This document shows, piece after piece, positions 47,283-56,027 of a stretch of DNA of 64,000 bases (positions within the stretch are counted from its first letter, which is position 1; each line of letters starts with the position of its first letter). The translations under genes were made by a program, and so were the position numbers. This stretch comes from Xanthomonas dyei (lineage in GTDB: Bacteria; Pseudomonadota; Gammaproteobacteria; Xanthomonadales; Xanthomonadaceae): positions 1 through 64,000 of the forward strand of contig NZ_MDEE01000026.1 in assembly GCF_002939865.1 (NCBI RefSeq). The letters are read 5' to 3'. The notes beneath the pieces were generated by a model that saw nothing but the letters and a program-made list of their open reading frames with translations, was not told where the DNA came from and did not search any database.

Positions 47283-47968
47283 TGCGGCGGCACGGCGGCG
47301 GCCTGGGCGGCCTGTTCGTCGAGCGCGTAACCGATGCCGCGCACGGTACGGATCAGCGCTGGAGAGAGTTTTCGACGCAGCTGATGCACATGCACGTCCA
47401 CTGCATTGCTGGCGACGTCCTCGTCCCACCCATAGAGATGTTGCTGGATGCGTTCGCGTCCGATCGGCCGACCGTGCTGCTCCATCAGCAGCCACAGCAG
47501 GGCAAATTCGCGCCGGGTCAGATCCAGATCGCGGCCGTGCCAGCGCACCGACATCCCGGCCGGATCCAGCCGCAGCGCGCCGGCTTGCAGGGTTGGTTGC
47601 GCACGCCCGGCCGCACGTCGCAGCAGTGCGCGCGTGCGCGCCAGCAGCTCGTTGATATCGAAGGGCTTGCCAAGGTAATCGTCGGCACCCACATCCAGGC
47701 CCAGCGCACGATCGGCGGCGCGCTCGCGTGCGCTGAGCACCAGGATCGGCGTATCCAGCGCGCGGGCGCGGGCGGTGCGAATGACCTCGATCCCATCCAT
47801 GCGCGGCAACCCCAGGTCCAGGATCACCAGGTCCAGGGTGTCTTCCTGCAAGGCCATCAACGCACTGACACCGTCATGTACCCAGTCCACCGCATAGGCG
47901 GCGCGCCGCAAGGCGGTGCGGATGCCTTCGCCCAGCGAAAGATCGTCTTCGACCAACAAGATGCGCAT
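47279..47968 (-). CDS. OmpR-family response regulator, QseB/PmrA-like (229 aa)
   Basis: Receiver with MRILLVEDDLSLGEGI, phospho-acceptor D51 in VILDLGLP and K101 in YLGKPFD; the winged-helix output starts at about 125 and has the family's DLDLTRREFALLWLL and VDVHVHQLRRKL. Coupled to the kinase by a 4-bp overlap. It starts 22 bp after the TPR protein stop, so it is inside the same transcript. A DNA target is not known; autoregulation of the operon is the simplest guess. Confidence 0.93.
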   Translation of the reverse strand: MRILLVEDDLSLGEGIRTALRRAAYAVDWVHDGVSALMALQEDTLDLVILDLGLPRMDGIEVIRTARARALDTPILVLSARERAADRALGLDVGADDYLGKPFDINELLARTRALLRRAAGRAQPTLQAGALRLDPAGMSVRWHGRDLDLTRREFALLWLLMEQHGRPIGRERIQQHLYGWDEDVASNAVDVHVHQLRRKLSPALIRTVRGIGYALDEQAAQAAAVPPQ

Positions 47969-47990
47969 GTGAGCCAGTCTGTAAGGCGGC

Positions 47991-48653
47991 TCAGTGCTTG
48001 GCAAGCTGCGCGCGCACATCTGCCAACCTGGCGGCAAGCTCCTTGCGGCGGCCGGCATCGGCAATCTGCCGGCCTGGTCTGGGCGCCGCAGCAGCGGCTT
48101 TCTCGAAGGCCTTTGCGGCACCGGCCCAATCCTTCTGATCACGCAGAAAATCGCCGACAAAATAATTGCTATCGAGCCCGTCAGGGTCGATCGCCAGACC
48201 CTGATACAACAAGGTGCGCGCCTTGGCGTCGTCGCCGAATCCGATCGGCCAACCAGGCACCTGGTAATACAGCGCACCCAGGCTGGTGTAGGCCGCGCCA
48301 TCGAGCGCGCGCGGTGCGCGCTTGATCGCCTCCTCGAAATCCGTGCGTGCGAGTTTGACCTGCGCCAATGCGCCCAGACCGCCTTTTTCGCCTGCCAGAC
48401 TGGAGCGCACGATGCCGTCCCAGATCAAGGCATCGGCATCGTCCGGCAAGGCATGACGGACCTGCTCGGCTTGCTGCGCAAGCGCTTCCAGCGCCGCAAC
48501 CCGCTCTGGTTTTGGAGTTTGGTAGGTGATCACCGCCCAGCGATCCTGTAGCTGCGCCACCTGCGGCGCCGGACCGGCCGCCCAACTGGCACCGGTCGTC
48601 ACCCACATCGCCAGTGCGGCCAAGATGCGCAGCCGACAGTCATTGCGATTCAT
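47991..48653 (-). CDS. Periplasmic TPR-repeat protein (220 aa)
   Basis: An N-terminal signal sequence (RLRILAALAMWVTTGASWAAG) is followed by helical pairs of tetratricopeptide type: LGALYYQVPGWPIGFGDDAKARTLLYQGLAIDPDGLDSNYFVGDFLRDQKDWAGAAKAFEKAAAAAP. No catalytic motif. It overlaps the SDR gene by 14 bp and precedes the response regulator. It may be a scaffold or a periplasmic partner of the sensor kinase; that is inferred only from position. Confidence 0.8.
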   Translation of the reverse strand: MNRNDCRLRILAALAMWVTTGASWAAGPAPQVAQLQDRWAVITYQTPKPERVAALEALAQQAEQVRHALPDDADALIWDGIVRSSLAGEKGGLGALAQVKLARTDFEEAIKRAPRALDGAAYTSLGALYYQVPGWPIGFGDDAKARTLLYQGLAIDPDGLDSNYFVGDFLRDQKDWAGAAKAFEKAAAAAPRPGRQIADAGRRKELAARLADVRAQLAKH

Positions 48654-49473
48654 GCGAAAGCTCCTGTGTGGCAGCCACGCTGCCGGGCCGCGCATGGCGG
48701 CGGATGAGGGGAAGTTGTTTGCGCAACGCACGGTCCACCAATTCGGGCAGCACACCGTTGAGCCGGGCAAACAGTTTTTCCGGCCAGCCCAACTGCCGAC
48801 GCGCATCGCCACGCACAATGGACTGCAACAGCGCTGCCGCGACGTCCTCCGCCCGGTCCACGGCCGTACCCAACGCCACGTTGAGCGCATCGACAGCGGC
48901 AGGATTGAAGCTGGTAGCAGTGGCGCGCGGCGCCAGATACTGAAAGCGCACCTGCGTATCTGCATGTTCGCGGGCCAAGGCCTCGAACAGCCCGCGCAAC
49001 CCGAATTTGCTCGCGCTATAGCCGGCAAAACCGGCAAAACCGATGCTGCCGAACGTGGAACCGACCGCCACCATCGCCGCTTCCGGCTGCCTCAAGAAGA
49101 GTGGCAACAGCGCCTGCACCAGCAGCATGGGCGCGGTCAGGTTCAAGTGCACCAACGCCTCCAGGGCGGCCGGATCCTGCTCCTGCAACAGCCCGAAGTG
49201 GCTTTGCGCATGCGCAAGGACCAGCACCGAGGGTGCGGGCTGCAGCGCTTGTATCCGCGTCAGCAGCAACGCACGGCCCGCTGCGCTGGCAAGATCCGCC
49301 GCTACCGGCAGCACGCGACCAGCCGGCTGCATGTCGGCCAGGCGCTGCAAGGTCGCCGGCGTACGCCCGACCGCCACCACCGTCGCACCCGCCTCCACCA
49401 ACTGCGCGCACAACGCGCTGCCGATACCGCCACTGGCCCCGGTGAGAATCACGCACCTGCCCCGAAGATCCAT
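48640..49473 (-). CDS. Short-chain dehydrogenase/reductase (277 aa)
   Basis: Classical SDR. NAD(P)-binding TGASGGIG (11-18), the catalytic Ser in VGSTFG and the YSASK active site near 153-157. Its longer C-terminal tail (LGWPEKLFARLNGVLPELVDRALRKQLPLIRRHA) resembles that of SDRs acting on acyl chains or ketones attached to membranes. The start shares one base with the HDO stop (TAATG). Probably the reduction step of the pathway encoded by this operon; substrate not readable. Confidence 0.88.
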   Translation of the reverse strand: MDLRGRCVILTGASGGIGSALCAQLVEAGATVVAVGRTPATLQRLADMQPAGRVLPVAADLASAAGRALLLTRIQALQPAPSVLVLAHAQSHFGLLQEQDPAALEALVHLNLTAPMLLVQALLPLFLRQPEAAMVAVGSTFGSIGFAGFAGYSASKFGLRGLFEALAREHADTQVRFQYLAPRATATSFNPAAVDALNVALGTAVDRAEDVAAALLQSIVRGDARRQLGWPEKLFARLNGVLPELVDRALRKQLPLIRRHARPGSVAATQELSHESQ

Positions 49474-50147
49474 TACGCCGCCTCCGCCAGACGCACGCCA
49501 TCGGCGCGCAAGGTGCGAAACAGATCGCCGTACAACACGTAGAAGCGCTTGGCCGCATACACGACCGCCTGCTGGTCGAGCGGGTCGTCGAGGCGATTCA
49601 TCAGGCCTTCGAAGAAACCGGCGTGCTCGATATCCAGATCGCCATGCGAGAGCAGGTAGCTGAAGGCGTTGCGCGGCAATTCCAGCGACTGGGCAATCTG
49701 ATTGGCCGCGCGCGTGGCCAATGCCACGCTAGTGCCTTCCAGCACCAGCACCATGCCGAAGAAACCGACCGGATTGCCGCGCTGGATGGTGTCGTAGGCG
49801 TAGCTGACCATCAGTTCGGTTGCCAGCGATGGCCCGGCGAGGACGGTCGCTTCACGCGCCTGGCCGCACGCCACCAGATCGTCCAGGATCCACTCCTGAT
49901 GGCCCATCTCTTCTTCGATGTATTCGCCGATGGCTTCGCGTAGCCATTCCAGCCGCGCCGGCAACCGCGCGCCGCAGGCCATCAGCAGCGGCACGGTATG
50001 CCGCACGTGGTGGTAGGCCTGCGCGAGAAACGCCACGTAATCGGCGCGCGCAATCTGCCCGACGAGTGCGGCCTGGATGATCGGCACCTGCGTCATGCGT
50101 TCGCGCTCGGCCTGGGTCTGCGCCAGCAGGGAGGTGTAGAAGGTCAT
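49473..50147 (-). CDS. Iron-containing redox enzyme, haem-oxygenase-like diiron (HDO) fold (224 aa)
   Basis: All-helical TenA/haem-oxygenase-like fold. Candidate metal ligands, spaced as in HDO proteins, are H46/H47 (AYHHVRH), E79 and H83 (EEEMGHQEW), E137 (LVLEGTS), and H168, D172, H175 (SHGDLDIEH). HDO relatives use two irons and oxygen to oxidise, cleave or decarboxylate small molecules, among them fatty-acid substrates. TenA's thiaminase cysteine is not apparent. 4-bp overlap with the ligase upstream and 1-bp overlap with the SDR downstream imply a tightly coupled pathway. The substrate is unknown. Confidence 0.82.
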   Translation of the reverse strand: MTFYTSLLAQTQAERERMTQVPIIQAALVGQIARADYVAFLAQAYHHVRHTVPLLMACGARLPARLEWLREAIGEYIEEEMGHQEWILDDLVACGQAREATVLAGPSLATELMVSYAYDTIQRGNPVGFFGMVLVLEGTSVALATRAANQIAQSLELPRNAFSYLLSHGDLDIEHAGFFEGLMNRLDDPLDQQAVVYAAKRFYVLYGDLFRTLRADGVRLAEAA

Positions 50148-51640
50148 AGTGAAACTCCGAGAGAAACAGTGGCCGGCAATCGATAGCTGCGATCGACGTC
50201 GGATTGGTAGCGCGCCAGGATTGCGTCGCGCCGGGGGCGGCCGTTGGCCGTGAGCAGGCCGTCATGTGCGCTGAAAGGAGCATCGGCGCGCACGAAACGC
50301 GCCACGCGTGCGTAGTCGGGCAGGCCGGCGTTGACCTCGGCCAGCGCCCGGGCGATCGCCGCATCATTGGTATCGGGACGACGCGGCCACAGCACCGCGA
50401 CGTTGTCGGCCTGCGCTTCGCCCCAGACCACGGCCTGGGCGAGCAACGGATGCTGCAGCAATTCGCTTTCCACCCACTCCGGCGAGACGTTACGCCCGAA
50501 CGCGGTGATGAAGACATGTTTGCGCCGCCCGGTGATATGGACGAACCCATCGCTGTCCACCCGCCCGAGATCGCCCGTGCGCACCGGTCCCGACGGCATC
50601 GGCTGTTCGCCCAGATAGCCCAGCGCACGCACGCCGGCGACGTGAATCTCGCCATCGACGATCTGCACCTGGGCGTGCGCCAGCGGCTGCCCGACGCTGC
50701 CGGGACGCAGCGCGCCGGGACGGTTGAGACAGACCACCGAGCCGCATTCGGTCAGCCCATAGCCTTCGAACACCGGCAGGCCCAACGCTGCGGCGCGCGC
50801 CAGCAGACTCGGGCCGATGTGGCCGCCGCCAACGGCGATATAGCGCAACGATGCAGGCAGCGCCACGCCCTGCTCCGCCGCACCGACCAATGCCAACAAC
50901 AACTGCGGAACCAGGATCACGCTCTCCGGTTGATAACGCTGCAGGCACCGCAGCAGCGTCGGCACATCCAGCCCGCTGGCGCCGCTGTAGCCGATTTCCG
51001 CCAGCGACGGCAGCGCAACCTGCGCCCCGGACAACAAGGTCGCGTAGAGCCCGGCGACGTTTTCCAGCAAGGTGGACAACGGCATCAGGCACAGATGCCG
51101 ACGCGGCGCGATCGCGGCCGATGCATCCACCAACGCGCCGGCCACCGCCAACAGGCTGTCGGCCGACAGACACACGCCCTTGGGACGGCCGGTGGTGCCT
51201 GAGGTGTAGGTGATGCAGGCGGTGTCGGCCGGCAGCACGATGGTCTGCGCGAGCGCTTCCACCCGCCAGGCGCGCAGTGCATCGAACTGCAGCGCCGCCA
51301 TCGCGCCATGGGTGCCTGGAGGCGCGGCGGCTGCCGCGTCGGTCACGACGCATTGCGCGCCGCTGGACATCAACGCATGCACCACCTGCGCATCTGAAAA
51401 GAATGTCGGCAACGGCACGTGCACCGCATCGATCAGGCGCAGCGCCAGATCCAGGATCAACCAGCCCGGGCCGTTGTCCAGACGGCTGGCGACACACGTC
51501 AGCCCCGCTGTCTGCAGGCGTGCGGCCAGCCCCACCACGGCATCGGACAGGTCCTGCGCATCCAGGCTGCCTGCGGCGGTCAGCACGCGCGGCGCATGGC
51601 CATGCAGGGCGCCGAGCAGCGCGGCGAACCGCGCGCTCAT
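50144..51640 (-). CDS. AMP-dependent acyl ligase (acyl-CoA synthetase-like, 498 aa)
   Basis: Activates a carboxylic acid as acyl-AMP and passes it to CoA or another acceptor. ANL motifs: YTSGTTGRPKGV (145-156), GYGLTECG (293-300), TGDLG (355-359), GRRKHVFITAFGRNVSP (371-387). The C-terminal A10 motif, normally ending in Gly-Lys, reads LTANGRPRRDAI here, with Arg (residue 468) in the lysine position; this may limit the adenylation half-reaction or reflect a family variant. It overlaps the GNAT-like gene (ATGA) and the HDO gene (ATGA) by 4 bp each. Confidence 0.9.
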   Translation of the reverse strand: MSARFAALLGALHGHAPRVLTAAGSLDAQDLSDAVVGLAARLQTAGLTCVASRLDNGPGWLILDLALRLIDAVHVPLPTFFSDAQVVHALMSSGAQCVVTDAAAAAPPGTHGAMAALQFDALRAWRVEALAQTIVLPADTACITYTSGTTGRPKGVCLSADSLLAVAGALVDASAAIAPRRHLCLMPLSTLLENVAGLYATLLSGAQVALPSLAEIGYSGASGLDVPTLLRCLQRYQPESVILVPQLLLALVGAAEQGVALPASLRYIAVGGGHIGPSLLARAAALGLPVFEGYGLTECGSVVCLNRPGALRPGSVGQPLAHAQVQIVDGEIHVAGVRALGYLGEQPMPSGPVRTGDLGRVDSDGFVHITGRRKHVFITAFGRNVSPEWVESELLQHPLLAQAVVWGEAQADNVAVLWPRRPDTNDAAIARALAEVNAGLPDYARVARFVRADAPFSAHDGLLTANGRPRRDAILARYQSDVDRSYRLPATVSLGVSL

Positions 51641-52320
51641 GCGCCTACTCCGGCCTGGCAAAGCGTCGTCTCGACACCCCAGCGCGCGGCCTGCGGATGC
51701 AGCGCCTGCCGCGAAAGCAGGAACGCATGACCGGCGGCGACATCGCCGCACAGGACATGTGGATGGGTGGCGTAGTAACTGCCCCACTCGGTGCCGTCGT
51801 CTTTCACACGCGACTGCAACGCTGGCGCTAAGGCCACCGGCTGCAGCTGCAGCCGATCGAAGGTATTGCGCAAGGTCCGGGTTGCGGTAAACAACACCCA
51901 ACGTACGCCCGCGTGATGCAGCGCATGGGTCATCTGCGGGATCAGCGCGCGCGCACTGCCGGAGCTGATCGCGGCGAAGTTGCCGACTTCGGCCAGGCCC
52001 GAGCGCGCGACAGGCACCGACATCCGCCCAGCCAGCGCCGACTCGGCCGGGCCATCCAGATATTGCTCCACAAACAGGCGACCGGCACTGCCGAGCCGCA
52101 CGCCTACCGCCGCCAGCAGCACTCCATTGGTATCGCGATAAGCCAGCAAGTGTGGCAAGAAGCTGCGCAGCTGCGCGCCATAGCGACGCAGATAAACCGC
52201 CGCGATGAACTGTTCCACCTCCTGCCGCTGTGCATGCGTGGCCTCGACCAGACTGGCACTGGCAAATCCATGGCGGGAGCAAAAACCGGCGGGGGTGGTT
52301 GACGTGATCATGCTGCGCAT
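51637..52320 (-). CDS. Thermostable hemolysin family protein, GNAT-like (227 aa)
   Basis: Its pattern (EVEQFIAAVYLRRYGAQLRSFLPHLLAYRD, then FVEQYLDGPAE, VEVGNFA-like AEVGNFAAISSGSARALI, FTATRTLRNTFDRL) matches the thermostable hemolysin family first named in Vibrio. I recall that Pfam places that family in the acetyltransferase (GNAT) clan, which also contains acyl-homoserine-lactone synthases. So the name hemolysin may be misleading; transfer of an acyl group fits a ligase next to it better. No signal peptide. It is the first gene of the seven-gene minus-strand unit. Start may be ATG 52320 or ATG 52311. Confidence 0.8.
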   Translation of the reverse strand: MRSMITSTTPAGFCSRHGFASASLVEATHAQRQEVEQFIAAVYLRRYGAQLRSFLPHLLAYRDTNGVLLAAVGVRLGSAGRLFVEQYLDGPAESALAGRMSVPVARSGLAEVGNFAAISSGSARALIPQMTHALHHAGVRWVLFTATRTLRNTFDRLQLQPVALAPALQSRVKDDGTEWGSYYATHPHVLCGDVAAGHAFLLSRQALHPQAARWGVETTLCQAGVGA

Positions 52321-52462
52321 CCTGGGCGCGCTCGATTACGTGACCATGAGCCAGTTGTTACCTAATTGTAATTTCTGCAGAAGCGATTCGTTGCGCACTG
52401 TCGGGAGTCGCCCGACGATTGTCGGTGTTGCCACCACAGCGCTTTCGGCTACGCTCTCGCGC
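52321..52462. promoter_or_regulatory. Divergent promoter: seven-gene unit versus acetyl-CoA hydrolase gene
   Basis: An AT-rich stretch at about 52350-52380 includes an inverted repeat TTAC-CTAATT-GTAA (52358-52371). This is the natural place for the operon's response regulator to bind; a link is inference. Confidence 0.45.
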
Positions 52463-54421
52463 ATGCCTACATACGTCACTGATCTGGACACTGCGGTCGC
52501 GCAGCTCCTGCAACGCATCGACGGTCCGTTGCGGGTGGGTGCACCGCTGGGCATCGGCAAGCCGCATCGGCTGTTGAACGCGTTGTACGCGCAGATCGAG
52601 AACACGCCCGCACGTCCGCTGGCGTTGTACACCGCGCTGTCGCTCAATCCGCCGAGGCCGGGCAAGGGGCTTGAGGCGCGCTTTGCGACTGGTTTTATCG
52701 CACGTCACTTCGGCGAGGACTTCCCGCGACTTGCGTATGTCGATGCCATGCTGCGCGATGCCTTGCCGGCGCATGTGCAGGTGGAAGAGTTCTACATGCA
52801 GTCCGGCGGTCTGCTGCAGTCCACGCAGGCGCAGGCCGATTACACCAGCTTGAACTACACGCATGCCGCGGCCGCAGTGGCGCAGCGCGCGCCGAACCTG
52901 ATCGCGCAGAAAGTTGCGCGCGAACCCGGTGGTACGCGGCTGTCGCTGTCGTGCAACAACGACATCACCCAGGACACGCTGGACGCCGTGCAGGCATTGG
53001 GCCTGCCACGCCCGCTGCTGGTGGCCGAAGTGGACCCGCAGCTGCCGTGGATGGGTGGCGCTGCCGCGGTGGATGCAGCGTTCTTCGACCTGGTCATCGA
53101 CCTGCCCGGCCCTTCGCCGCGTCTGTTCGGCCTGCCGCGGCAACCGGTGACGACCGTCGATTACGCCATCGGCCTGTATGCAAGCACGCTGGTGCGCGAT
53201 GGCGGCACCTTGCAGATCGGCATCGGCACGCTGGCCGACGCATTGAGTCATGCCTTGGTGCTGCGGCATACCGACAATGCAACCTATCGCCGCGTGCTGA
53301 AGGCGCTGGATCCAAGCCTGGAGGCGCACCCCAGCGTGCGTGCCAGCGGCGGCCTTGAGCCGTTTGCGATTGGCTTGTATGGCTGCAGCGAAATGCTCAA
53401 CGAAGGCTTCAAGCAATTGGTGGACAGCGGCGTGATCCGTCGCAAGGTGCACGACGATCTACCGCTGATGCAGCGCATCGCCGACGGCAGTGCGGATGCC
53501 GCCGACCAAGCGTGCCTGGCAACCGAAGGCGAGTTCCTGCATGGCGCGTTCTATCTCGGCTCGCCGGACTTCTATCAATGGCTGCGCGATCTGGATGCCG
53601 ACATCCGCAATGCCATCGGCATGCGCCGCATCAGCGAGATCAATCAGCTGTATGGCGGCAATGAAGCACTGGAGCGGCTGCAGCGCCGCGATGCACGCTT
53701 CTTCAATTCCTGCATGATGGCCACCGCGCTCGGTGCGGCGGTGTCCGACGGCCTGGAAGATGGCCGCGTGGTCTCCGGCGTCGGCGGGCAGTACAACTTT
53801 GTCGCAATGGCGCACGCCTTGCCGCAGGCACGTAGCACCTTGATGCTGCGCGCCACCCGCGATGCCGGCGCAGACGCCGCCAGCAATGTGCGCTGGAATT
53901 ACGGCCACACCACGATTCCCCGCCATCTGCGCGACATCTACATCACCGAGTACGGCATCGCCGATCTGCGCCACAAGACCGATCAGGAGTGCGTGGTGGA
54001 AATGGCCGGCATCTGCGATGCGCGCTTTCAGGACGCGCTGCTTGCGCAGGCCGCCCAGTCACGCAAGCTGCGCACGGCACCCGTGTTACCTGCGCGCACA
54101 CAACGCAACACGCCCGACGCGCTTGAACAGGCATTGGCGCCATTTCGACGCGATGGCAGCCTGCCCGATTATCCGCTTGGCAGCGATTTCACCGCGATCG
54201 AACAACGCTTGCTACGCGCACTGACATGGCTCAAACGCGCCACCGCCAGCAAGGGCGCGACGCTGGCGACGCTGGCGCGTGCAATGACATCGCGCGCTAC
54301 TGACACGGCCGACGACGCGGCCTGCCTGCAGCGCATGGCATTGGACACACCGCGCACGGTTGGCGAGCGTCTGCAGGCACGATTGCTGGCCTATGCGCTG
54401 CGCCGAACAACACCACAATGA
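52463..54421 (+). CDS. Acetyl-CoA hydrolase/transferase family protein (652 aa)
   Basis: CoA-transferase superfamily (ACH1/cat1-like). Catalytic-Glu region is not certain, but the fold markers are visible: QIGIGTLADALSHALV, the C-terminal domain SGVGGQYNFVAMAHALPQARSTLML, the NVRWNYGHTTIPRHLRDIYITEYGIADLRHKTDQECVVEM segment, and an extra C-terminal helical part rich in Arg/Leu. I chose ATG 52463; the frame opens 86 codons earlier through the promoter region. Its divergent placement next to the acyl ligase suggests acyl-CoA recycling, but it may be independent. Confidence 0.9.
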   Translation: MPTYVTDLDTAVAQLLQRIDGPLRVGAPLGIGKPHRLLNALYAQIENTPARPLALYTALSLNPPRPGKGLEARFATGFIARHFGEDFPRLAYVDAMLRDALPAHVQVEEFYMQSGGLLQSTQAQADYTSLNYTHAAAAVAQRAPNLIAQKVAREPGGTRLSLSCNNDITQDTLDAVQALGLPRPLLVAEVDPQLPWMGGAAAVDAAFFDLVIDLPGPSPRLFGLPRQPVTTVDYAIGLYASTLVRDGGTLQIGIGTLADALSHALVLRHTDNATYRRVLKALDPSLEAHPSVRASGGLEPFAIGLYGCSEMLNEGFKQLVDSGVIRRKVHDDLPLMQRIADGSADAADQACLATEGEFLHGAFYLGSPDFYQWLRDLDADIRNAIGMRRISEINQLYGGNEALERLQRRDARFFNSCMMATALGAAVSDGLEDGRVVSGVGGQYNFVAMAHALPQARSTLMLRATRDAGADAASNVRWNYGHTTIPRHLRDIYITEYGIADLRHKTDQECVVEMAGICDARFQDALLAQAAQSRKLRTAPVLPARTQRNTPDALEQALAPFRRDGSLPDYPLGSDFTAIEQRLLRALTWLKRATASKGATLATLARAMTSRATDTADDAACLQRMALDTPRTVGERLQARLLAYALRRTTPQ

Positions 54422-54431
54422 AACTAGTCAT

Positions 54432-54600
54432 GTAGAGCAGTTAAAAAAAGACTGTGCTCACCGCCAGGCGGGCGCAGTCGGTGCTCGGTGCTCGGTGCTC
54501 GGTGCTCGGTGTGGCATGTACCACGCGTGCACTCCGGTTTTGAGTGCGCCGCCCGTACCCATCTGACGACTGCTCGCTAGGTTTTATTAGCCGCTCTTAG
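54432..54600. mobile_element. MITE-like element, copy 2 (about 169 bp)
   Basis: Full-length match to copy 1 at 38355-38503. The right end, read as complement, is TAAGAGCGGCTAATAAAACC; the left end is a diverged inverted version (TAGAGCAGTTAAAAAAAG). It is 21 bp longer than copy 1 because it has four GTGCTCG heptamers instead of one. No coding capacity. Confidence 0.75.
54481..54508. repeat. Heptamer GTGCTCG x4 inside the MITE-like element
   Basis: Four exact tandem copies; the other element copy has one. The difference of three units explains the whole length difference between the elements. Confidence 0.9.
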
Positions 54601-54721
54601 CGATTAACCAGATTCGCTTGCACGCATCGAAGCGACTGACGCACGACGGCAACACTGCGGAAAGATGTGCGTCAAGCTACGCCCGGATGATGGCGACCAC
54701 CTTGTTTCCTGGCATCGCCGC

Positions 54722-55897
54722 ATGGGTTTTTTCCGGGTTTTTCCCGCACGTTGTTCAGTCATTCACCGCAAAGCGAAGCAGTGGCGCATCAAACGAAGCA
54801 CACTGCCAAACGCTGCACTGTTTGCTGCCTTGATCACCAGCAATCTTGCGCTAGCTGCAGCGCCGCGGCTCACCGACCTGCAATACGTCGGTAGCCACAA
54901 CAGCTACCACGCCGGGTTTGCACCCAGCGAAGCCACGCTGCTGAAACAGCTCAATCCCGCGTTGTTCGCGGCACTGGATTACCGCCATCCGCCGCTGACG
55001 CAACAACTGGACGATGGCGTCAGGCAACTGGAACTGGACGTATTTGCCGATGTCCAGGGTGGTCGCTACGCGCACCCGGCGATCGCCGCGCAGATGGCCA
55101 AGGCCGGGCTGCCGCCAGCACCGGCCAGCGCGCCCGACGGCGTGATGGACGCACCCGGCTTCAAGGTCATGCACGTGCAGGACGTGGATCAACGCAGCAA
55201 CTGCCAGCCGCTGATCGCCTGCCTGCGGCAGGTGCGCGCCTGGTCCAGGCAACACCCCGGGCACGTGCCGATCTTCATCCTGCTGGAAACCAAGCAGGCG
55301 CCCGTGCAGCTGGGCTTTCCCAGCGTGCAGCCTGAGCCGTTCGATGCAAAGGCCATGGATGCATTGGATGCAGAACTGCGCTCGGTCTTTCGACCGGGCG
55401 AATACGTCAGCCCCGACCAGGTGCGTGGCAGCGCGCGCACGCTCAACGCGGCGGTGCGTGCGCATGGTTGGCCCTCGTTGGCCGAGACGCGCGGCAAGGT
55501 GGTGTTTCTGCTCGACCAACGTAACGCCGGGGCGAGCTACCTGCCCGGGCATCCGTCGCTGCGTGGCCGGGTCTGTTTCACCAATGCCGTGCCTGGCCAG
55601 GACGATGCCGCATTCACCGAACTCAACGACGGGCCTGCCGACATGATCACGCAGCTGGTGAAAGCCGGCTACCTGGTGCGCACGCGAACCGACGCAGACC
55701 TGAAAGAAGCCCAGCAACACGACACCACCCGCCGCGACAGCATGCTGGCCAGTGGTGCGCAGTTGCTGAGCACCGACTTTCCCGCACACGAGCCGGCCAA
55801 TACCGGTTACGAGGTGCGCCTGGATGGCGATGCGATTGCGCGCTGCAATCCGCAGCGGCCGCCAACGCGCTGCAAGGGCGTCGATCTGAGTCACTGA
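54722..55897 (+). CDS. Secreted Ca-dependent phosphatidylinositol-specific phospholipase C-like protein (391 aa)
   Basis: PI-PLC-like TIM barrel. After a signal-type helix (ALFAALITSNLALAAA) come YVGSHNSYHAGF with catalytic-type His, LDDGVRQLELDVFADVQGG (metal-binding Glu/Asp), MHVQDVDQRSNC, and LLETKQAPV; the C-terminal part has DQVRGSARTLNAAVRAHGWPSLAETRGKVVFLLD. This fits the calcium-dependent PLC family rather than the bacterial PI-PLC of Bacillus. The start is uncertain: ATG 54722 gives a long basic lead before the signal helix, and an ATG at 54665 opens the frame earlier. It is followed after 130 bp by a TonB receptor gene. Confidence 0.82.
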   Translation: MGFFRVFPARCSVIHRKAKQWRIKRSTLPNAALFAALITSNLALAAAPRLTDLQYVGSHNSYHAGFAPSEATLLKQLNPALFAALDYRHPPLTQQLDDGVRQLELDVFADVQGGRYAHPAIAAQMAKAGLPPAPASAPDGVMDAPGFKVMHVQDVDQRSNCQPLIACLRQVRAWSRQHPGHVPIFILLETKQAPVQLGFPSVQPEPFDAKAMDALDAELRSVFRPGEYVSPDQVRGSARTLNAAVRAHGWPSLAETRGKVVFLLDQRNAGASYLPGHPSLRGRVCFTNAVPGQDDAAFTELNDGPADMITQLVKAGYLVRTRTDADLKEAQQHDTTRRDSMLASGAQLLSTDFPAHEPANTGYEVRLDGDAIARCNPQRPPTRCKGVDLSH

Positions 55898-56027
55898 TCG
55901 GCGTCACTGACGTTGGCGCACACGCATAGACGCACACACAGACCCGCCGCAATGGAAGGCATCGGCACTGCATGCCTGCGCCCGCGTCACGGCCAGGCGG
56001 CCCCTTTCACTGACACGAGTCTCCCCT

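Noticed and set aside
51637..52320. Literal reading of the first operon gene as a secreted hemolysin
   Set aside because: There is no signal peptide, and its neighbours are metabolic enzymes; a GNAT-like transferase role fits better.
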